DNA from: Bdellovibrio sp. KM01
GTDB lineage: Bacteria > Bdellovibrionota > Bdellovibrionia > Bdellovibrionales > Bdellovibrionaceae
Assembly: GCF_013752535.1 (NCBI RefSeq)
Contig: NZ_CP058348.1
Coordinates: forward strand, 3,720,001 to 3,784,000
Direction of reading: 5' to 3'
Length of the DNA: 64,000 nt
The notes below the pieces were generated by a model. That model did no database searches, was not told the origin of the DNA, and saw only the letters and a list, made by a program, of their open reading frames with translations. Shown in pieces: positions 46,927 through 55,467 of the stretch. Position 1 is the first letter of the stretch, and each line of letters starts with the position of its first letter. The translations under genes and the position numbers were made by a program.

Positions 46927-48711
46927 TTGTCTTATCAGGTGATTGCACGCAAATGGCGTCCCCAATCTTTCACTGACGTTGTCGGACAGAATCATATTAC
47001 CCAAACGCTGGCGAACGCGCTTAAAAACAACCGCCTTCCTCATGCACTTCTTTTCACAGGTCCCCGTGGTACTGGTAAAACTTCATCCGCTCGTATTTTG
47101 GCTAAAGCTTTGCGCTGTCCAAATGCGGTGAACTTTGTTCCGTGCAACGAGTGTGACTCTTGCCGTGAGATCGCAGGTGGTAACAGCGTCGACGTTATGG
47201 AAATCGACGGAGCTTCTAACAATGGTGTCGATTCCATTCGTGAACTTCGTGAGACCGTGGCGTTCATGCCGACCAGCGGAAAATACAAAGTTTATATCAT
47301 CGACGAAGTTCACATGCTTTCGACAAGTGCCTTCAACGCCCTTCTAAAAACTTTGGAAGAGCCGCCAGGTCACGTGATCTTTATCATGGCAACAACAGAG
47401 GTTCACAAAATCCCGCAAACGATTTTGTCTCGTTGCCAACGTTTCGATTTCCGCAGAATCACCACTCGTCAAATCACAGAACGTTTGAAACTGATCTGTG
47501 ACCAGGAAGGTGTGCAAGCTGAAGAGGAAGCTCTTTGGGTTATCGCTCGCCAGGGTGACGGGTCCATGCGTGACTCGCAAAGTCTGTTGGATCAAGTAAT
47601 CACTTTCGCCAATGGCCCCCTGACTCGCACGAATGTTGTCGAGATTTTGGGCCTTACTGATCGCGCGTTGTTGTTTGAAACACTGACAGCATTGGTGGAG
47701 CGTAACACTCTTGATATTTTGAAGGTGATCGAGAAAATTTCCACAGCGGGCTTTGAACCGCATTTATTCTCTCAAGACTTGTTGGAAATGATCCGTAACT
47801 TGCTTTTGGTTAAAGTCTCTGAAACTCAAGCCGCCCAGATTCTGGAAATGCCTGACACTGAATTGCAGGCCTTGAATGATTTGTCTCAACGCCTTTCTGA
47901 AGAAGACATTCACATGCTCTTCGACATGGCGTTGAAAGGTGGCAGTGATATTCCGCGCGCTCAAGATCCTCGCATTGTGCTTGAGGTGATTTTGCTTCGC
48001 ATGGCGTCTGCGCCGAAACTTGCGGACCTTAAGACTTTGCTGGCGAATGGTCCCCAAGCTTCTCACAGCGCAGGTGGGGCCAGGCCCTACGTTCCGCCGG
48101 TAGCTCCACCCGTTCCAGGCCACCAGCGACTGAAAGAATCCCAATCCGTTCCCGAAGTTCCGTCGGGTTTGGAAAAAATGAAGGCGACTTTCGAGCAACC
48201 CACAAAGAAAACTTCTGATAACAAACCAGCAACGCCGGCACCTGCTCCTGTTGAGGAAGCAAAACCACAAGTTCCAAAACTTGCGACAGGTGCAAATGCA
48301 CAAGAACGTTGGATGAGTTTTGTTGAATTGCTGCGCCAGGATGATGCTTTGTTTGCGGCAAAAATTGAAAATCTTCTGTTCGTGAAAGAAGAAGGCAAAC
48401 TTTTGACCTTGGGAGTTCCAACCAAGTTGGTATTCCTGAAAGATCAAATGGCCGATACTCAGGTGCGTAAAAAGCTTCAAGGATTTATTGATTCGTACTG
48501 GGGCGCTGGGTATTCTTTTGAAGTATTGATGAAGGGTGATCAAACGGGCGAATCGGCTCAGGCTCTGCAACAGAAAAAAGTGCAGTTGGCTGAAGATGAA
48601 ATCCGCAACAAGATCACTAACAACCCGATGGTTAAAGCAGCCCAGGAAGCATTCCAGGGTCAGATTAAAAACATCGTAGAACTAAAGCGCGACAACGCGC
48701 CTAAAAAGTAA
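46927..48711 (+). CDS. dnaX: DNA polymerase III subunits gamma and tau
   Basis: I place the start at TTG 46927, six bases after GGAG, giving MSYQVIARKWRPQSFTDVVGQ, the universal DnaX N-terminus. Longer in-frame extensions run through the SRP RNA and are artefacts. The 594-residue product has Walker A GPRGTGKTS, the zinc ligands CPNAVNFVPCNECDSC, Walker B IIDEVHMLS, and sensor 1 MATTEVHKIPQTILSRCQRFDF. A Pro/Ala-rich linker leads to a tau-like C-terminal domain (~550-680 of the longest frame). It loads the beta clamp at replication forks. It heads the dnaX-ebfC-recR-mglA operon, with ebfC 9 nt downstream. Confidence 0.96.
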   Translation: MSYQVIARKWRPQSFTDVVGQNHITQTLANALKNNRLPHALLFTGPRGTGKTSSARILAKALRCPNAVNFVPCNECDSCREIAGGNSVDVMEIDGASNNGVDSIRELRETVAFMPTSGKYKVYIIDEVHMLSTSAFNALLKTLEEPPGHVIFIMATTEVHKIPQTILSRCQRFDFRRITTRQITERLKLICDQEGVQAEEEALWVIARQGDGSMRDSQSLLDQVITFANGPLTRTNVVEILGLTDRALLFETLTALVERNTLDILKVIEKISTAGFEPHLFSQDLLEMIRNLLLVKVSETQAAQILEMPDTELQALNDLSQRLSEEDIHMLFDMALKGGSDIPRAQDPRIVLEVILLRMASAPKLADLKTLLANGPQASHSAGGARPYVPPVAPPVPGHQRLKESQSVPEVPSGLEKMKATFEQPTKKTSDNKPATPAPAPVEEAKPQVPKLATGANAQERWMSFVELLRQDDALFAAKIENLLFVKEEGKLLTLGVPTKLVFLKDQMADTQVRKKLQGFIDSYWGAGYSFEVLMKGDQTGESAQALQQKKVQLAEDEIRNKITNNPMVKAAQEAFQGQIKNIVELKRDNAPKK

Positions 48712-48720
48712 GGAGAACTT

Positions 48721-49044
48721 ATGAAAGGTCTTCCAGGCGGAATGGCTGCTTTGATGAAGCAAGCTAACCAAATGCAAATGAAAATGAAAAAGGCCCAAGA
48801 GGAACTTGCTAAGGCTGAGTACGAAGCAACTTCTGGCGGCGGCGCTGTAACAGTTAAAGTTAACGGCGACCACATGATCACTGATTTGAAAATCAGCGCA
48901 GACGTTATGAAAGACGGCGACGTTGAAATGCTTCAAGACATGATCATGACTGCAACTAACGAAGCAGTTAAAAAAGCTCGTGATATCTCTTCCAAAGAAA
49001 TGGAAAAAATCACTGGCGGCATGAACATTCCAGGAATGTTCTAA
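48721..49044 (+). CDS. ebfC: YbaB/EbfC nucleoid-associated protein
   Basis: The 107-residue protein matches the YbaB/EbfC family: MAALMKQANQMQMKMKKAQEELAKAEYEATSGGGAVTVKVNGDHMITDLKISADVM, DVEMLQDMIMTATNEAVKKARD. It forms tweezer-like dimers that bind DNA. The dnaX-ybaB-recR order is widely conserved in bacteria. AAGGAG lies 7 nt before the ATG, and recR begins 15 nt after the stop. Confidence 0.95.
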   Translation: MKGLPGGMAALMKQANQMQMKMKKAQEELAKAEYEATSGGGAVTVKVNGDHMITDLKISADVMKDGDVEMLQDMIMTATNEAVKKARDISSKEMEKITGGMNIPGMF

Positions 49045-49059
49045 TAAAACGGAGATCCC

Positions 49060-49674
49060 TTGCTTCACATCACCGCTCTTGAAAAATTAGTCCACGAAAT
49101 GAGCCGTCTGCCTGGTATCGGGCCGAAGACTGCTCAACGTTTGGCCTATTTCATTCTTAAGTCTGAGAGTGAATTTCCAGAGCGTTTAAGTGAAGCTCTT
49201 CTTCGTGTGCGCGCAGAAGTTCACGACTGCCCCCAATGCTTTAACTTTACGGATGCTGATATTTGCCGTTATTGCAAAGATGCACACCGTTTGGATGAAG
49301 CTATCTGCGTGGTTGAGGAGCCTTCCGATATCATGCGCATCGAATCTTCTGGTGCTTTTAGAGGCCGTTACCATGTTTTGCATGGTGCGATCTCTCCACT
49401 GGAAGGCATCGGTCCTAAAGAACTCAAAATCCATGAATTGATCGACCGAGTGGACGCAGGTTTGCGCGGTGACGGCCCCGTGATTAAGGAGATCATCCTT
49501 GCATTGGACGCAGATCTTGAAGGCGATACGACGATTTTGTACCTTGCTAAACAGTTGCAGGGTAAAGGATTGAAACTTTCTCGCATTGCCCATGGAGTTC
49601 CTATTGGCAGCGACATCGATTTCGTAGATGATAGAACTATGGGTCGTGCCCTGCAAAATAGAGTGGAGCTGTAA
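49060..49674 (+). CDS. recR: Recombination protein RecR
   Basis: The 204-residue product has the helix-hairpin-helix LPGIGPKTAQRLAYFIL, the zinc finger CPQCFNFTDADICRYC, and the Toprim domain with ICVVEEPSDIMRIE, YHVLHGAISPLEGIGP and ILALDADLEGDTTILYLA. The Walker B-like end LKLSRIAHGVPIGSDIDFVDDRTMGRAL is also present. RecR works with RecO and RecF in gap repair. The start is TTG at 49060 with GGAG nearby. Its TAA shares a base with the ATG of mglA (TAATG). Confidence 0.96.
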   Translation: MLHITALEKLVHEMSRLPGIGPKTAQRLAYFILKSESEFPERLSEALLRVRAEVHDCPQCFNFTDADICRYCKDAHRLDEAICVVEEPSDIMRIESSGAFRGRYHVLHGAISPLEGIGPKELKIHELIDRVDAGLRGDGPVIKEIILALDADLEGDTTILYLAKQLQGKGLKLSRIAHGVPIGSDIDFVDDRTMGRALQNRVEL

Positions 49675-50267
49675 TGTCCTTTATTAACTACAATGCCAAA
49701 GAGATTCACTGCAAAGTCGTGTATTACGGCCCATCATTGGGTGGTAAGACGACGAACATTCAGTGGGTTTATCAGAAAACGGCTGAGGATCAAAAATCCA
49801 AGCTGGTGGCATTGAATACGGACATCGAGCGCACGCTGTTTTTTGACTTCCTGCCACTGAACGTGGGGGAAATCCGCGGTTTCAAAACTCGCTTCCACCT
49901 TTACACAGTTCCGGGCCAAGTTGTTTACGATGCTTCCCGTAAGTTGATCCTTAAAGGCCTGGACGGGGTTATCTTCGTCGCTGACTCTCAGATCGAGCGT
50001 ATGGACGAAAACTTGGAATCCCTTCGCAATTTGGAAACGAACCTTGAACAACAAGGTTACGACATCAAAGAAATCCCATTGATCATGCAGTACAATAAGC
50101 GCGACCTTCCGAATGTGGCGTCTTTGGCTGAGATGAGAAGCGCTTTAAACCCTTACAATGCCCCTGAAATCGAAGGCTGTGCTTCCGAAGGCCGTGGCGT
50201 ATTTGAGTCGTTAAAGACCGCTTCCAAATCCATTATCAACGTTCTTAAAGGTGGCACGACTCTGTAA
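49674..50267 (+). CDS. mglA: MglA-type small GTPase
   Basis: The 197-residue protein matches MglA: YNAKEIHCKVVYYGPSLGGKTTNIQW carries the P-loop at residues 19-26, YTVPGQVVYDASRKLILKGLDGVIFVADSQ the switch/G3 region (PGQ instead of DxxG, as in MglA), and MQYNKRDLPN the G4 NKRD. In Myxococcus MglA sets cell polarity and controls motility; in Bdellovibrio it is important for host invasion. Here it is translationally coupled to recR. No MglB (roadblock GAP) gene lies in the window. Confidence 0.93.
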   Translation: MSFINYNAKEIHCKVVYYGPSLGGKTTNIQWVYQKTAEDQKSKLVALNTDIERTLFFDFLPLNVGEIRGFKTRFHLYTVPGQVVYDASRKLILKGLDGVIFVADSQIERMDENLESLRNLETNLEQQGYDIKEIPLIMQYNKRDLPNVASLAEMRSALNPYNAPEIEGCASEGRGVFESLKTASKSIINVLKGGTTL

Positions 50268-50420
50268 TCAGAGCCCTCTTTTGAGCCCAATTGTAACTTC
50301 AATTCGCTTTCATTTTCCAGTTACGACCTAGGCACTGCTGTGCTATAGGATGTCGCACCTATTTGGCGTACAATGTCCTATTACGTTAGGCGTTTATCGC
50401 AAAGGCGCGAGGTAATGACT

Positions 50421-51386
50421 ATGAGTTATGATGTTGCTGCTGAAATTCAAAGACTGAAAAAAGAGAAGAACGCCGTTGTTCTGGCTCACTATTACGAAGA
50501 TGGTGAAATCCAAGACGTAGCAGATTATGTCGGCGACAGCTTCTTTTTGGCTAAAAAGGGCCAAGAAGTAAAAGAGCAAGTAATCTTGCTTGCGGGCGTT
50601 GTGTTCATGGCTGAATCCGTAAAGATCATGAACCCGACTAAAACAGTTTTGGTTCCTGAGCTGGAAGCAACATGCTCTTTGGTTAAGGGTGCTCCTTACG
50701 ATAAATACTTAGCTTGGCGCCAACAACATCGCGATGGTATCGCGGTGACTTACATCAATTCCTCTGCTGAAGTTAAATCCATTTCAGATGTGATCATTAC
50801 TTCCTCCAACGCCCAGCAAATCGTGAACGCAATTCCTAAAGATCGCAAGATCTTGTTCGGACCGGATCAACACTTGGGTCGTTGGCTGTCTAAAAAATTG
50901 GGCCGCGAAATGGAGTTCTGGAATGGTTCATGCGAAGTCCACGTGTTGTTCAATGCGAACCGCTTGGCCGCTCTTATTCAAGAACATCCAGATGCTTTGA
51001 TCCTGGCCCACCCTGAGTGTGATGATTCCGTTTTGGCTTACGCCAACGTGATTGGTTCAACTCAACACTTGTTGGACTCCGTATCTGCGAATCCTCACAA
51101 GAAATTTATCGTCGCGACTGAGACTGGCATTTTCCACCAAATGCAAAAACGCCGTCCTGATGCCACGTTCATTCAAGCTCCGGTTGTTGATGAAGGCTGT
51201 AAATGCAATGACTGCCCTTACATGAAAATGAACAACATGGAAAAAATCAAACGCGCGCTTGAAACGTTCAAACCCGAAGTGAATTTGCCAGAAGCCTTGC
51301 GCCTGGAAGCAAAAACATCTTTGGATCGCATGATGGATATCACCAGCGGTAAAGCCGTTACTTGGCCTGCTGAATTCACTCTTTAA
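50421..51386 (+). CDS. nadA: Quinolinate synthase
   Basis: The 321-residue product has all NadA landmarks: KKEKNAVVLAHYYEDGEIQDVADYVGDSFFLAK, GVVFMAESVKIMNPTKTVLVPELEATCSLV (first Cys), TYINSSAEVKSISDVIITSSNA, FGPDQHLGRW, GSCEVHVLF, AHPECDDSV and DEGCKCNDCPYMKMN. Three cysteines hold the 4Fe-4S cluster that condenses iminoaspartate with dihydroxyacetone phosphate to quinolinate in NAD synthesis. I chose ATG 50421 because GCGAGG at 50407-50412 is spaced 8 nt from it; ATG 50415 is only 2 nt away. nadB and nadC are not in the window. Confidence 0.95.
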   Translation: MSYDVAAEIQRLKKEKNAVVLAHYYEDGEIQDVADYVGDSFFLAKKGQEVKEQVILLAGVVFMAESVKIMNPTKTVLVPELEATCSLVKGAPYDKYLAWRQQHRDGIAVTYINSSAEVKSISDVIITSSNAQQIVNAIPKDRKILFGPDQHLGRWLSKKLGREMEFWNGSCEVHVLFNANRLAALIQEHPDALILAHPECDDSVLAYANVIGSTQHLLDSVSANPHKKFIVATETGIFHQMQKRRPDATFIQAPVVDEGCKCNDCPYMKMNNMEKIKRALETFKPEVNLPEALRLEAKTSLDRMMDITSGKAVTWPAEFTL

Positions 51387-51407
51387 TCTTCACCCAAGGA
51401 CTCTGAC

Positions 51408-51947
51408 ATGCTGATCATCGACAATCACAAGTTAGAGTCTTTACGAAAACATCTGAACTGCCCCGACTTACAGGTCTTTGCTTACGCTGACTGGGGCAGT
51501 GAGAATCCCGATCACCGAAAATTGATTCACTCGCATCGCGATCAGATCATTCTGAATTCCAATACTCCCCTGCATTCAAGTATCGCTCATACCCAAGGCA
51601 TGGGAGTGTTGATGATTTCATCCCATGCGATAGGCGTAGATGTCGAGAACACTCACCGTGTTTCCGAACCCATCGCAAAGCGCATAGCCAAGCCCGGAGA
51701 GTACGAGTCCGCCCCCAGCGCTGCCAGCCTATGGACAGCCAAAGAAGCGTGCTTTAAAGCCCTTCGCCCCTTCCGCCAGCCCTCGGTCCTTTCAGAATTT
51801 TCTGTAGGGGATTGGCAAAAAATCACATCCCAGTATGAGACATTCACTCTGCTAAATTACTCTGAACACCAAGCCCCGTCTGCCGGAGCTGGCGTGTGTT
51901 TCCAGGAGCAGAAATTTAGTTTTGGTTTTTACTGCGTGAACCTTTAA
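51408..51947 (+). CDS. 4'-phosphopantetheinyl transferase superfamily protein
   Basis: The 179-residue protein has SIAHTQGMGVLMISSHAIGVDVENTHRV (the Mg-binding GVD-x-E) and SAASLWTAKEACFKALRPF (W-x-x-KE-x-x-x-K), the two motifs of the Sfp/EntD/AcpS superfamily. It transfers phosphopantetheine from CoA to a carrier-protein serine. Its length (shorter than Sfp, longer than AcpS) suits the intermediate bacterial subgroup. No polyketide, peptide-synthetase or carrier gene is nearby, so the acceptor may be encoded elsewhere. It starts 21 nt after nadA, probably on the same transcript. Confidence 0.82.
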   Translation: MLIIDNHKLESLRKHLNCPDLQVFAYADWGSENPDHRKLIHSHRDQIILNSNTPLHSSIAHTQGMGVLMISSHAIGVDVENTHRVSEPIAKRIAKPGEYESAPSAASLWTAKEACFKALRPFRQPSVLSEFSVGDWQKITSQYETFTLLNYSEHQAPSAGAGVCFQEQKFSFGFYCVNL

Positions 51948-52061
51948 CTTTGGTCCGGTCTTGCCGAAGAGTTTAATAACCTGCAATGTCAGACGAAGAG
52001 AAACCTTATCTGACTTTGCAGGAGCTCATAGGCAAGTTTCATTAGGGCAAGGTAGGTATAA

Positions 52062-52460
52062 ATGGGAAACACAGCTGCAAATAAACGGATCGCTCCCCGT
52101 AAGGAAGTCACACCGATTCATGTGTCGTATATGACTTCACTGGATGATTTCGCCAAGATCGCAAAAAACTGCGAAATCGTGGAAGCATCTTCATCAGGTC
52201 TGCTGCTTTTAGTAAAAAGAGAAGATCTGATTCCCACGGCGCTTAGAAAAAATCTGACGTTGGATGTATTGATCGGCGATAGAGTCTTTATGCATCTGGA
52301 CGAAATGAACCTGGAAATTTCAGGTGTTATTAAAAGAACAAAACTATTGGGTAAAAAAGGTTTCCACATCGCTGTAGATTACAGTGAAGATGCTCCAGAA
52401 TATTGGAGAGAATGCCTGATGGATCTTTTGCCGGCTCCTGGAGAGATGGACGAAGAATAG
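52062..52460 (+). CDS. PilZ-like domain protein
   Basis: The 132-residue product resembles a single PilZ domain. KRIAPRKEV contains an R-x3-R cyclic-di-GMP motif, and VEASSSGLLLLV corresponds to the D/N-x-S-x-x-G motif with Glu in the first place. The later strands (LTLDVLIGDRVFMHLDEMNLEISGVIKRTKLL, FHIAVDYSED) fit the beta-barrel. Binding of cyclic di-GMP is probable but the altered motif leaves doubt. A terminator follows, so it is the last gene of its unit. Confidence 0.7.
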   Translation: MGNTAANKRIAPRKEVTPIHVSYMTSLDDFAKIAKNCEIVEASSSGLLLLVKREDLIPTALRKNLTLDVLIGDRVFMHLDEMNLEISGVIKRTKLLGKKGFHIAVDYSEDAPEYWRECLMDLLPAPGEMDEE

Positions 52461-52486
52461 TTTCTGTTTCTAATGCCTATGAGACT

Positions 52487-52516
52487 AAAAAGGGAATCCG
52501 ACCGGATTCCTTTTTT
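52487..52516 (+). terminator. Rho-independent terminator between convergent genes
   Basis: AAAGGGAATCC and GGATTCCTTT form a stem with a GACC loop and a T run on both strands. It can end both the PilZ transcript and the convergent gene whose stop is at 52515. Confidence 0.88.
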
Positions 52517-54269
52517 ATTTGGCGTAACTGTTTACCAGCTCGTCGAGCTTGGCATTGAATATCTTTTGGCCTTCGGCACTGGCGTAGTTTTCTGATTTTA
52601 ACTGCTGCTTATATTGCTCGAGCTCAATCGAAATGATCTTCCAGTTACTTTGACGAAGCTTTTGTTTATCTTCGTCAATTTGTTGTGCTGGCCCCATGAT
52701 ATCGCGGAAATTGGCGCCCGCTTCCATTTGTCTTTGGAGCTCTTTTTCCCGCGCGCCAATCGCTTCCATCTGAGATTTCGTAGCGCTGCTGGTTTTAAGC
52801 ACGGATTCGATCTTTTCGTTCATCAATCTTGTCGCCCGGTCATTTTCATAATCCCGGCGCACACGAATTACATTTGCCGGGGAAGCCGTCACCATTCCGT
52901 TTTTCATGCCCTCACTGGGCCCCGCCCCCGTGTCAACCCATGTGAAGGGCACATTCAGATCTCCCAGCACTGGCTGAATACCTAAGTTTAAAAAGTTTTT
53001 CAGCGCCATAAACTCTGGTTTTAGTGCGGAGTCTTCGTCTGTCTTATCGTTCAAATACTTTGCCGTCGCATTCAACTTTGCCAAAACCTCGGCACGAGTC
53101 ATCTTTTGAATGTCTCCCCAGTGAAGTTCACCGGGGGCACCGACTTTATCCAGAAGTTTATTGTAATCTGCAATTTCACGGGAAAAATTCTGCACGAAAT
53201 TCTTTTTTATGTCGGCATAATGGATCAGGCGAATCATTGTGTCTGGCGAAGGTACTCCCACTTGTTGTTCTGGGGGCAGGACTTCCTTACAATGAGCATA
53301 ATCCTGCAGCTTTTCATAAAATCTGCGCAGATCACTGTCTGAAGTATTTGCCGGAGGATTTGCGCACCCTTCTTCGGCATTCAGATAACAAGTATAAATT
53401 TTTGCGTCTTTCAGGTAGGCACTTTCGCACATGGACTGAACATTCGCTAAATCCATCGCAAGCTTTTTACTGGAAAACTTACCACCCACACAGATGGCGG
53501 CGTCAGTGATTCTGACACCATCCAAACCTTTTAAGGCTTTTTGCAGTTCGTTTTCGTCCTTGATCTGCACAAGGTCTTTTTCTTTCGACAGGAAGTCTTT
53601 TAGCAAGGCCCAATTTGCTGGACTATTTCCCAAGGGACCTTGTCTGTCAAAACCGACAACGACTTCCACTTTGGGAAAAGATTTTTTCCAATACAAACTA
53701 AGGCTGCTGATGTTCGCAGTATAACAACCCCATAAGGCCAGGGACCGAATACTATCACCCATTGGTGGATTTTTTGTAAAAGCATCGGAAAGATCTTTAT
53801 CAGTCAGATCACCAAATCTGCCCGCAAAGTGTCCGTTGCCGTCATGGCCTGAAACCACCATCGAAGAAAGCTGCACGCCTTTTTTCTGCAGCTCTGCGAT
53901 GCTTTTTTCCAGCGTGTTGGCATTGAGTTCATTTTCCTGACGGAATTGATTTTCTTTTGCCATGGCGTCGTTAAGATTCTTTGAAACTGTCGCACAAGCT
54001 TCAGTTTTAGCGGTGCCAACGGAGCAGCCTTTTTTCAGAAACTGTTCATTAGCTTTTTGCGTTAGCTCCTTGAACTTTACCTGCTTTGCCATCATTTCTT
54101 TGGTCACTTCAGGAATCACGATGACCTTTTCCCCACGCTTTGCTGCCGCAGCTTTCGCAGCTTCGATCTCTTTGGGATTTCCATTAAGATCCAAAAACAA
54201 AATATCTGCATGAGCCTGGGCGGAAAACGACAAGATGGCGACAACTGCGGCTAACAAGCATTTATGCAT
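52515..54269 (-). CDS. Secreted protein with a clan-CD (caspase-like) peptidase signature
   Basis: The 584-residue precursor has a signal peptide MHKCLLAAVVAILSFSAQAHA. Residues ~130-250 show the pattern of clan CD cysteine peptidases and CHAT domains: a hydrophobic strand ending SGHDGNGHF with His142, and 40 residues later LALWGCYTA with Cys182 after another hydrophobic strand. VVVGFDRQGPLGNS follows. The C-terminal half is long, helical and charged with no recognised domain. If active, it would cleave proteins in the periplasm or outside. The assignment rests on motif reading alone. Its ATG shares a base with the stop of the small upstream secreted protein gene. Confidence 0.6.
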   Translation of the reverse strand: MHKCLLAAVVAILSFSAQAHADILFLDLNGNPKEIEAAKAAAAKRGEKVIVIPEVTKEMMAKQVKFKELTQKANEQFLKKGCSVGTAKTEACATVSKNLNDAMAKENQFRQENELNANTLEKSIAELQKKGVQLSSMVVSGHDGNGHFAGRFGDLTDKDLSDAFTKNPPMGDSIRSLALWGCYTANISSLSLYWKKSFPKVEVVVGFDRQGPLGNSPANWALLKDFLSKEKDLVQIKDENELQKALKGLDGVRITDAAICVGGKFSSKKLAMDLANVQSMCESAYLKDAKIYTCYLNAEEGCANPPANTSDSDLRRFYEKLQDYAHCKEVLPPEQQVGVPSPDTMIRLIHYADIKKNFVQNFSREIADYNKLLDKVGAPGELHWGDIQKMTRAEVLAKLNATAKYLNDKTDEDSALKPEFMALKNFLNLGIQPVLGDLNVPFTWVDTGAGPSEGMKNGMVTASPANVIRVRRDYENDRATRLMNEKIESVLKTSSATKSQMEAIGAREKELQRQMEAGANFRDIMGPAQQIDEDKQKLRQSNWKIISIELEQYKQQLKSENYASAEGQKIFNAKLDELVNSYAK

Positions 54270-54634
54270 TAGCGCGGCTCCTTGATGAGCATTTGGAATT
54301 TCGCTAATTGCTTTTTAGGCAGGGCCGGATATTTTTTCGCAAAAGCTTTCGCACCGCTATTTTGCGCGCGCAAAACAAACATGTCGCGATCATAGTGACT
54401 TTTATTTTTGAAGAATTTTGTAAGACCTGCTTTATCAATCAGATCATCGCGTTCACCCGGAGGAATCACCTGATGATCTCTTAAAGATTTATTAACAGGC
54501 CCACTGAGCTTTTCGCTGGGATACTCTTTGGAATAAACGGAATAATTAATCTCCGCCGGTGGCGTAAGTGTATTGTTTGATAAAGATGTGGAAGCGCTCA
54601 GAAAAATAGCCAGAGCACCGAGATATCTCAGCAT
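54269..54634 (-). CDS. Small secreted hypothetical protein
   Basis: The 121-residue precursor starts with a signal peptide (MLRYLGALAIFLSASTSLS) after AAAGGGA. The mature part is basic and helical with no cysteines (LIDKAGLTKFFKNKSHYDRDMFVLRAQNSGAKAFAKKYPALPKKQLAKF). Its stop overlaps the start of the clan-CD-like protein gene by one base, so the two are coexpressed; an inhibitor, chaperone or partner role is conceivable. No family is recognised. Confidence 0.65.
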   Translation of the reverse strand: MLRYLGALAIFLSASTSLSNNTLTPPAEINYSVYSKEYPSEKLSGPVNKSLRDHQVIPPGERDDLIDKAGLTKFFKNKSHYDRDMFVLRAQNSGAKAFAKKYPALPKKQLAKFQMLIKEPR

Positions 54635-54714
54635 GAATTATTCCCTTTTAAATATGATAATCTACGAGGGAACAATTGTAAGGACGAGCCGGTCCAGCTC
54701 GCCCTTAGCCTAGC

Positions 54715-55350
54715 TTAAAGATCAGTGAATTTTGGTAAACCCATTTCAGAAACAAGAACGATGGAATAGTGCGGAGGCAGGAACCAGCTGATGGCTTCTG
54801 CAATTCCTTGATGTTCTTTTTCTGAAGGATTTCCCAGTGATTCCAAAGAGAATGCCAAATCATAGTGCTTGCGGTCCTGGCTCATCACCAAAATGCGTGG
54901 GCGCATAACAGCCTGGTCACGCAGGAACTCTTTGATAATGTTACGAACGTATTGCGGAAGATAAGAAGGCGCTGGCTCGCCCGCGTGAAGACCTTGGCCT
55001 TTTTCCATTTCCACAACACCAACTGGGGCTTCATCAGCCGTGCGATAGAACAACCCAGTTTCTTTGAAGTGCCAAAGCATGCCGTAAGTGAACACGTAAT
55101 CAGGATAATTTTTTTGCGGATTTACCGCCAAGCCCACACCTTTAAGTGCTGCCCATTGCATGATTTTGTTTGCAGGCTCTGTCGCATCCGGAGAAGTTTC
55201 TGCCAGCATGTACGGCCAACCATCCGGTCCCTGTTGAGGAGCATCAAGCATCAACTTTACTTTGCCGGAAGTGATCGCCATGAAGAAATCGATTTCCCAT
55301 TGGTGATCACGTTGTTCATCATTAATTTTCACAAGTTCGTTCAAAGTCAT
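54715..55350 (-). CDS. Conserved-looking cytoplasmic protein of unknown function
   Basis: The 211-residue protein has no signal or membrane segment. It contains FFMAITSGKVKLMLDAPQQGPDGWPYMLAET, GLAVNPQKNYPDYVFTYGMLWHFKETGLF, VEMEKGQGLHAGEPAPSYLPQYVRNIIKEFL and a C-terminal HYSIVLVSEMGLPKFTDL, a pattern of an alpha/beta enzyme-like fold. Distant resemblance to SseB-type enhancer proteins is possible but not convincing. A 7-bp hairpin (TTCCGGC-TAA-GCCGGAA, 55375-55391) lies in the region just upstream of the ATG. Confidence 0.6.
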   Translation of the reverse strand: MTLNELVKINDEQRDHQWEIDFFMAITSGKVKLMLDAPQQGPDGWPYMLAETSPDATEPANKIMQWAALKGVGLAVNPQKNYPDYVFTYGMLWHFKETGLFYRTADEAPVGVVEMEKGQGLHAGEPAPSYLPQYVRNIIKEFLRDQAVMRPRILVMSQDRKHYDLAFSLESLGNPSEKEHQGIAEAISWFLPPHYSIVLVSEMGLPKFTDL

Positions 55351-55403
55351 AAATGCTCCAACAAGGACATCCTATTCCGGCTAAGCCGGAAGGCCTATAA
55401 ATG

Positions 55404-55437
55404 AAAAAAGGCCAAACCCATAGGTTCAGCCTTTTTA
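55404..55437 (-). terminator. Rho-independent terminator of the L,D-transpeptidase gene
   Basis: AAAAGGC..AAACC pairs with GGTT..GCCTTTT, with a T run on the minus strand, 30 nt after the stop at 55468. Confidence 0.75.
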
Positions 55438-55467
55438 TTTCCCTTAAGAGTTAGGGTCAAGTCGGTA

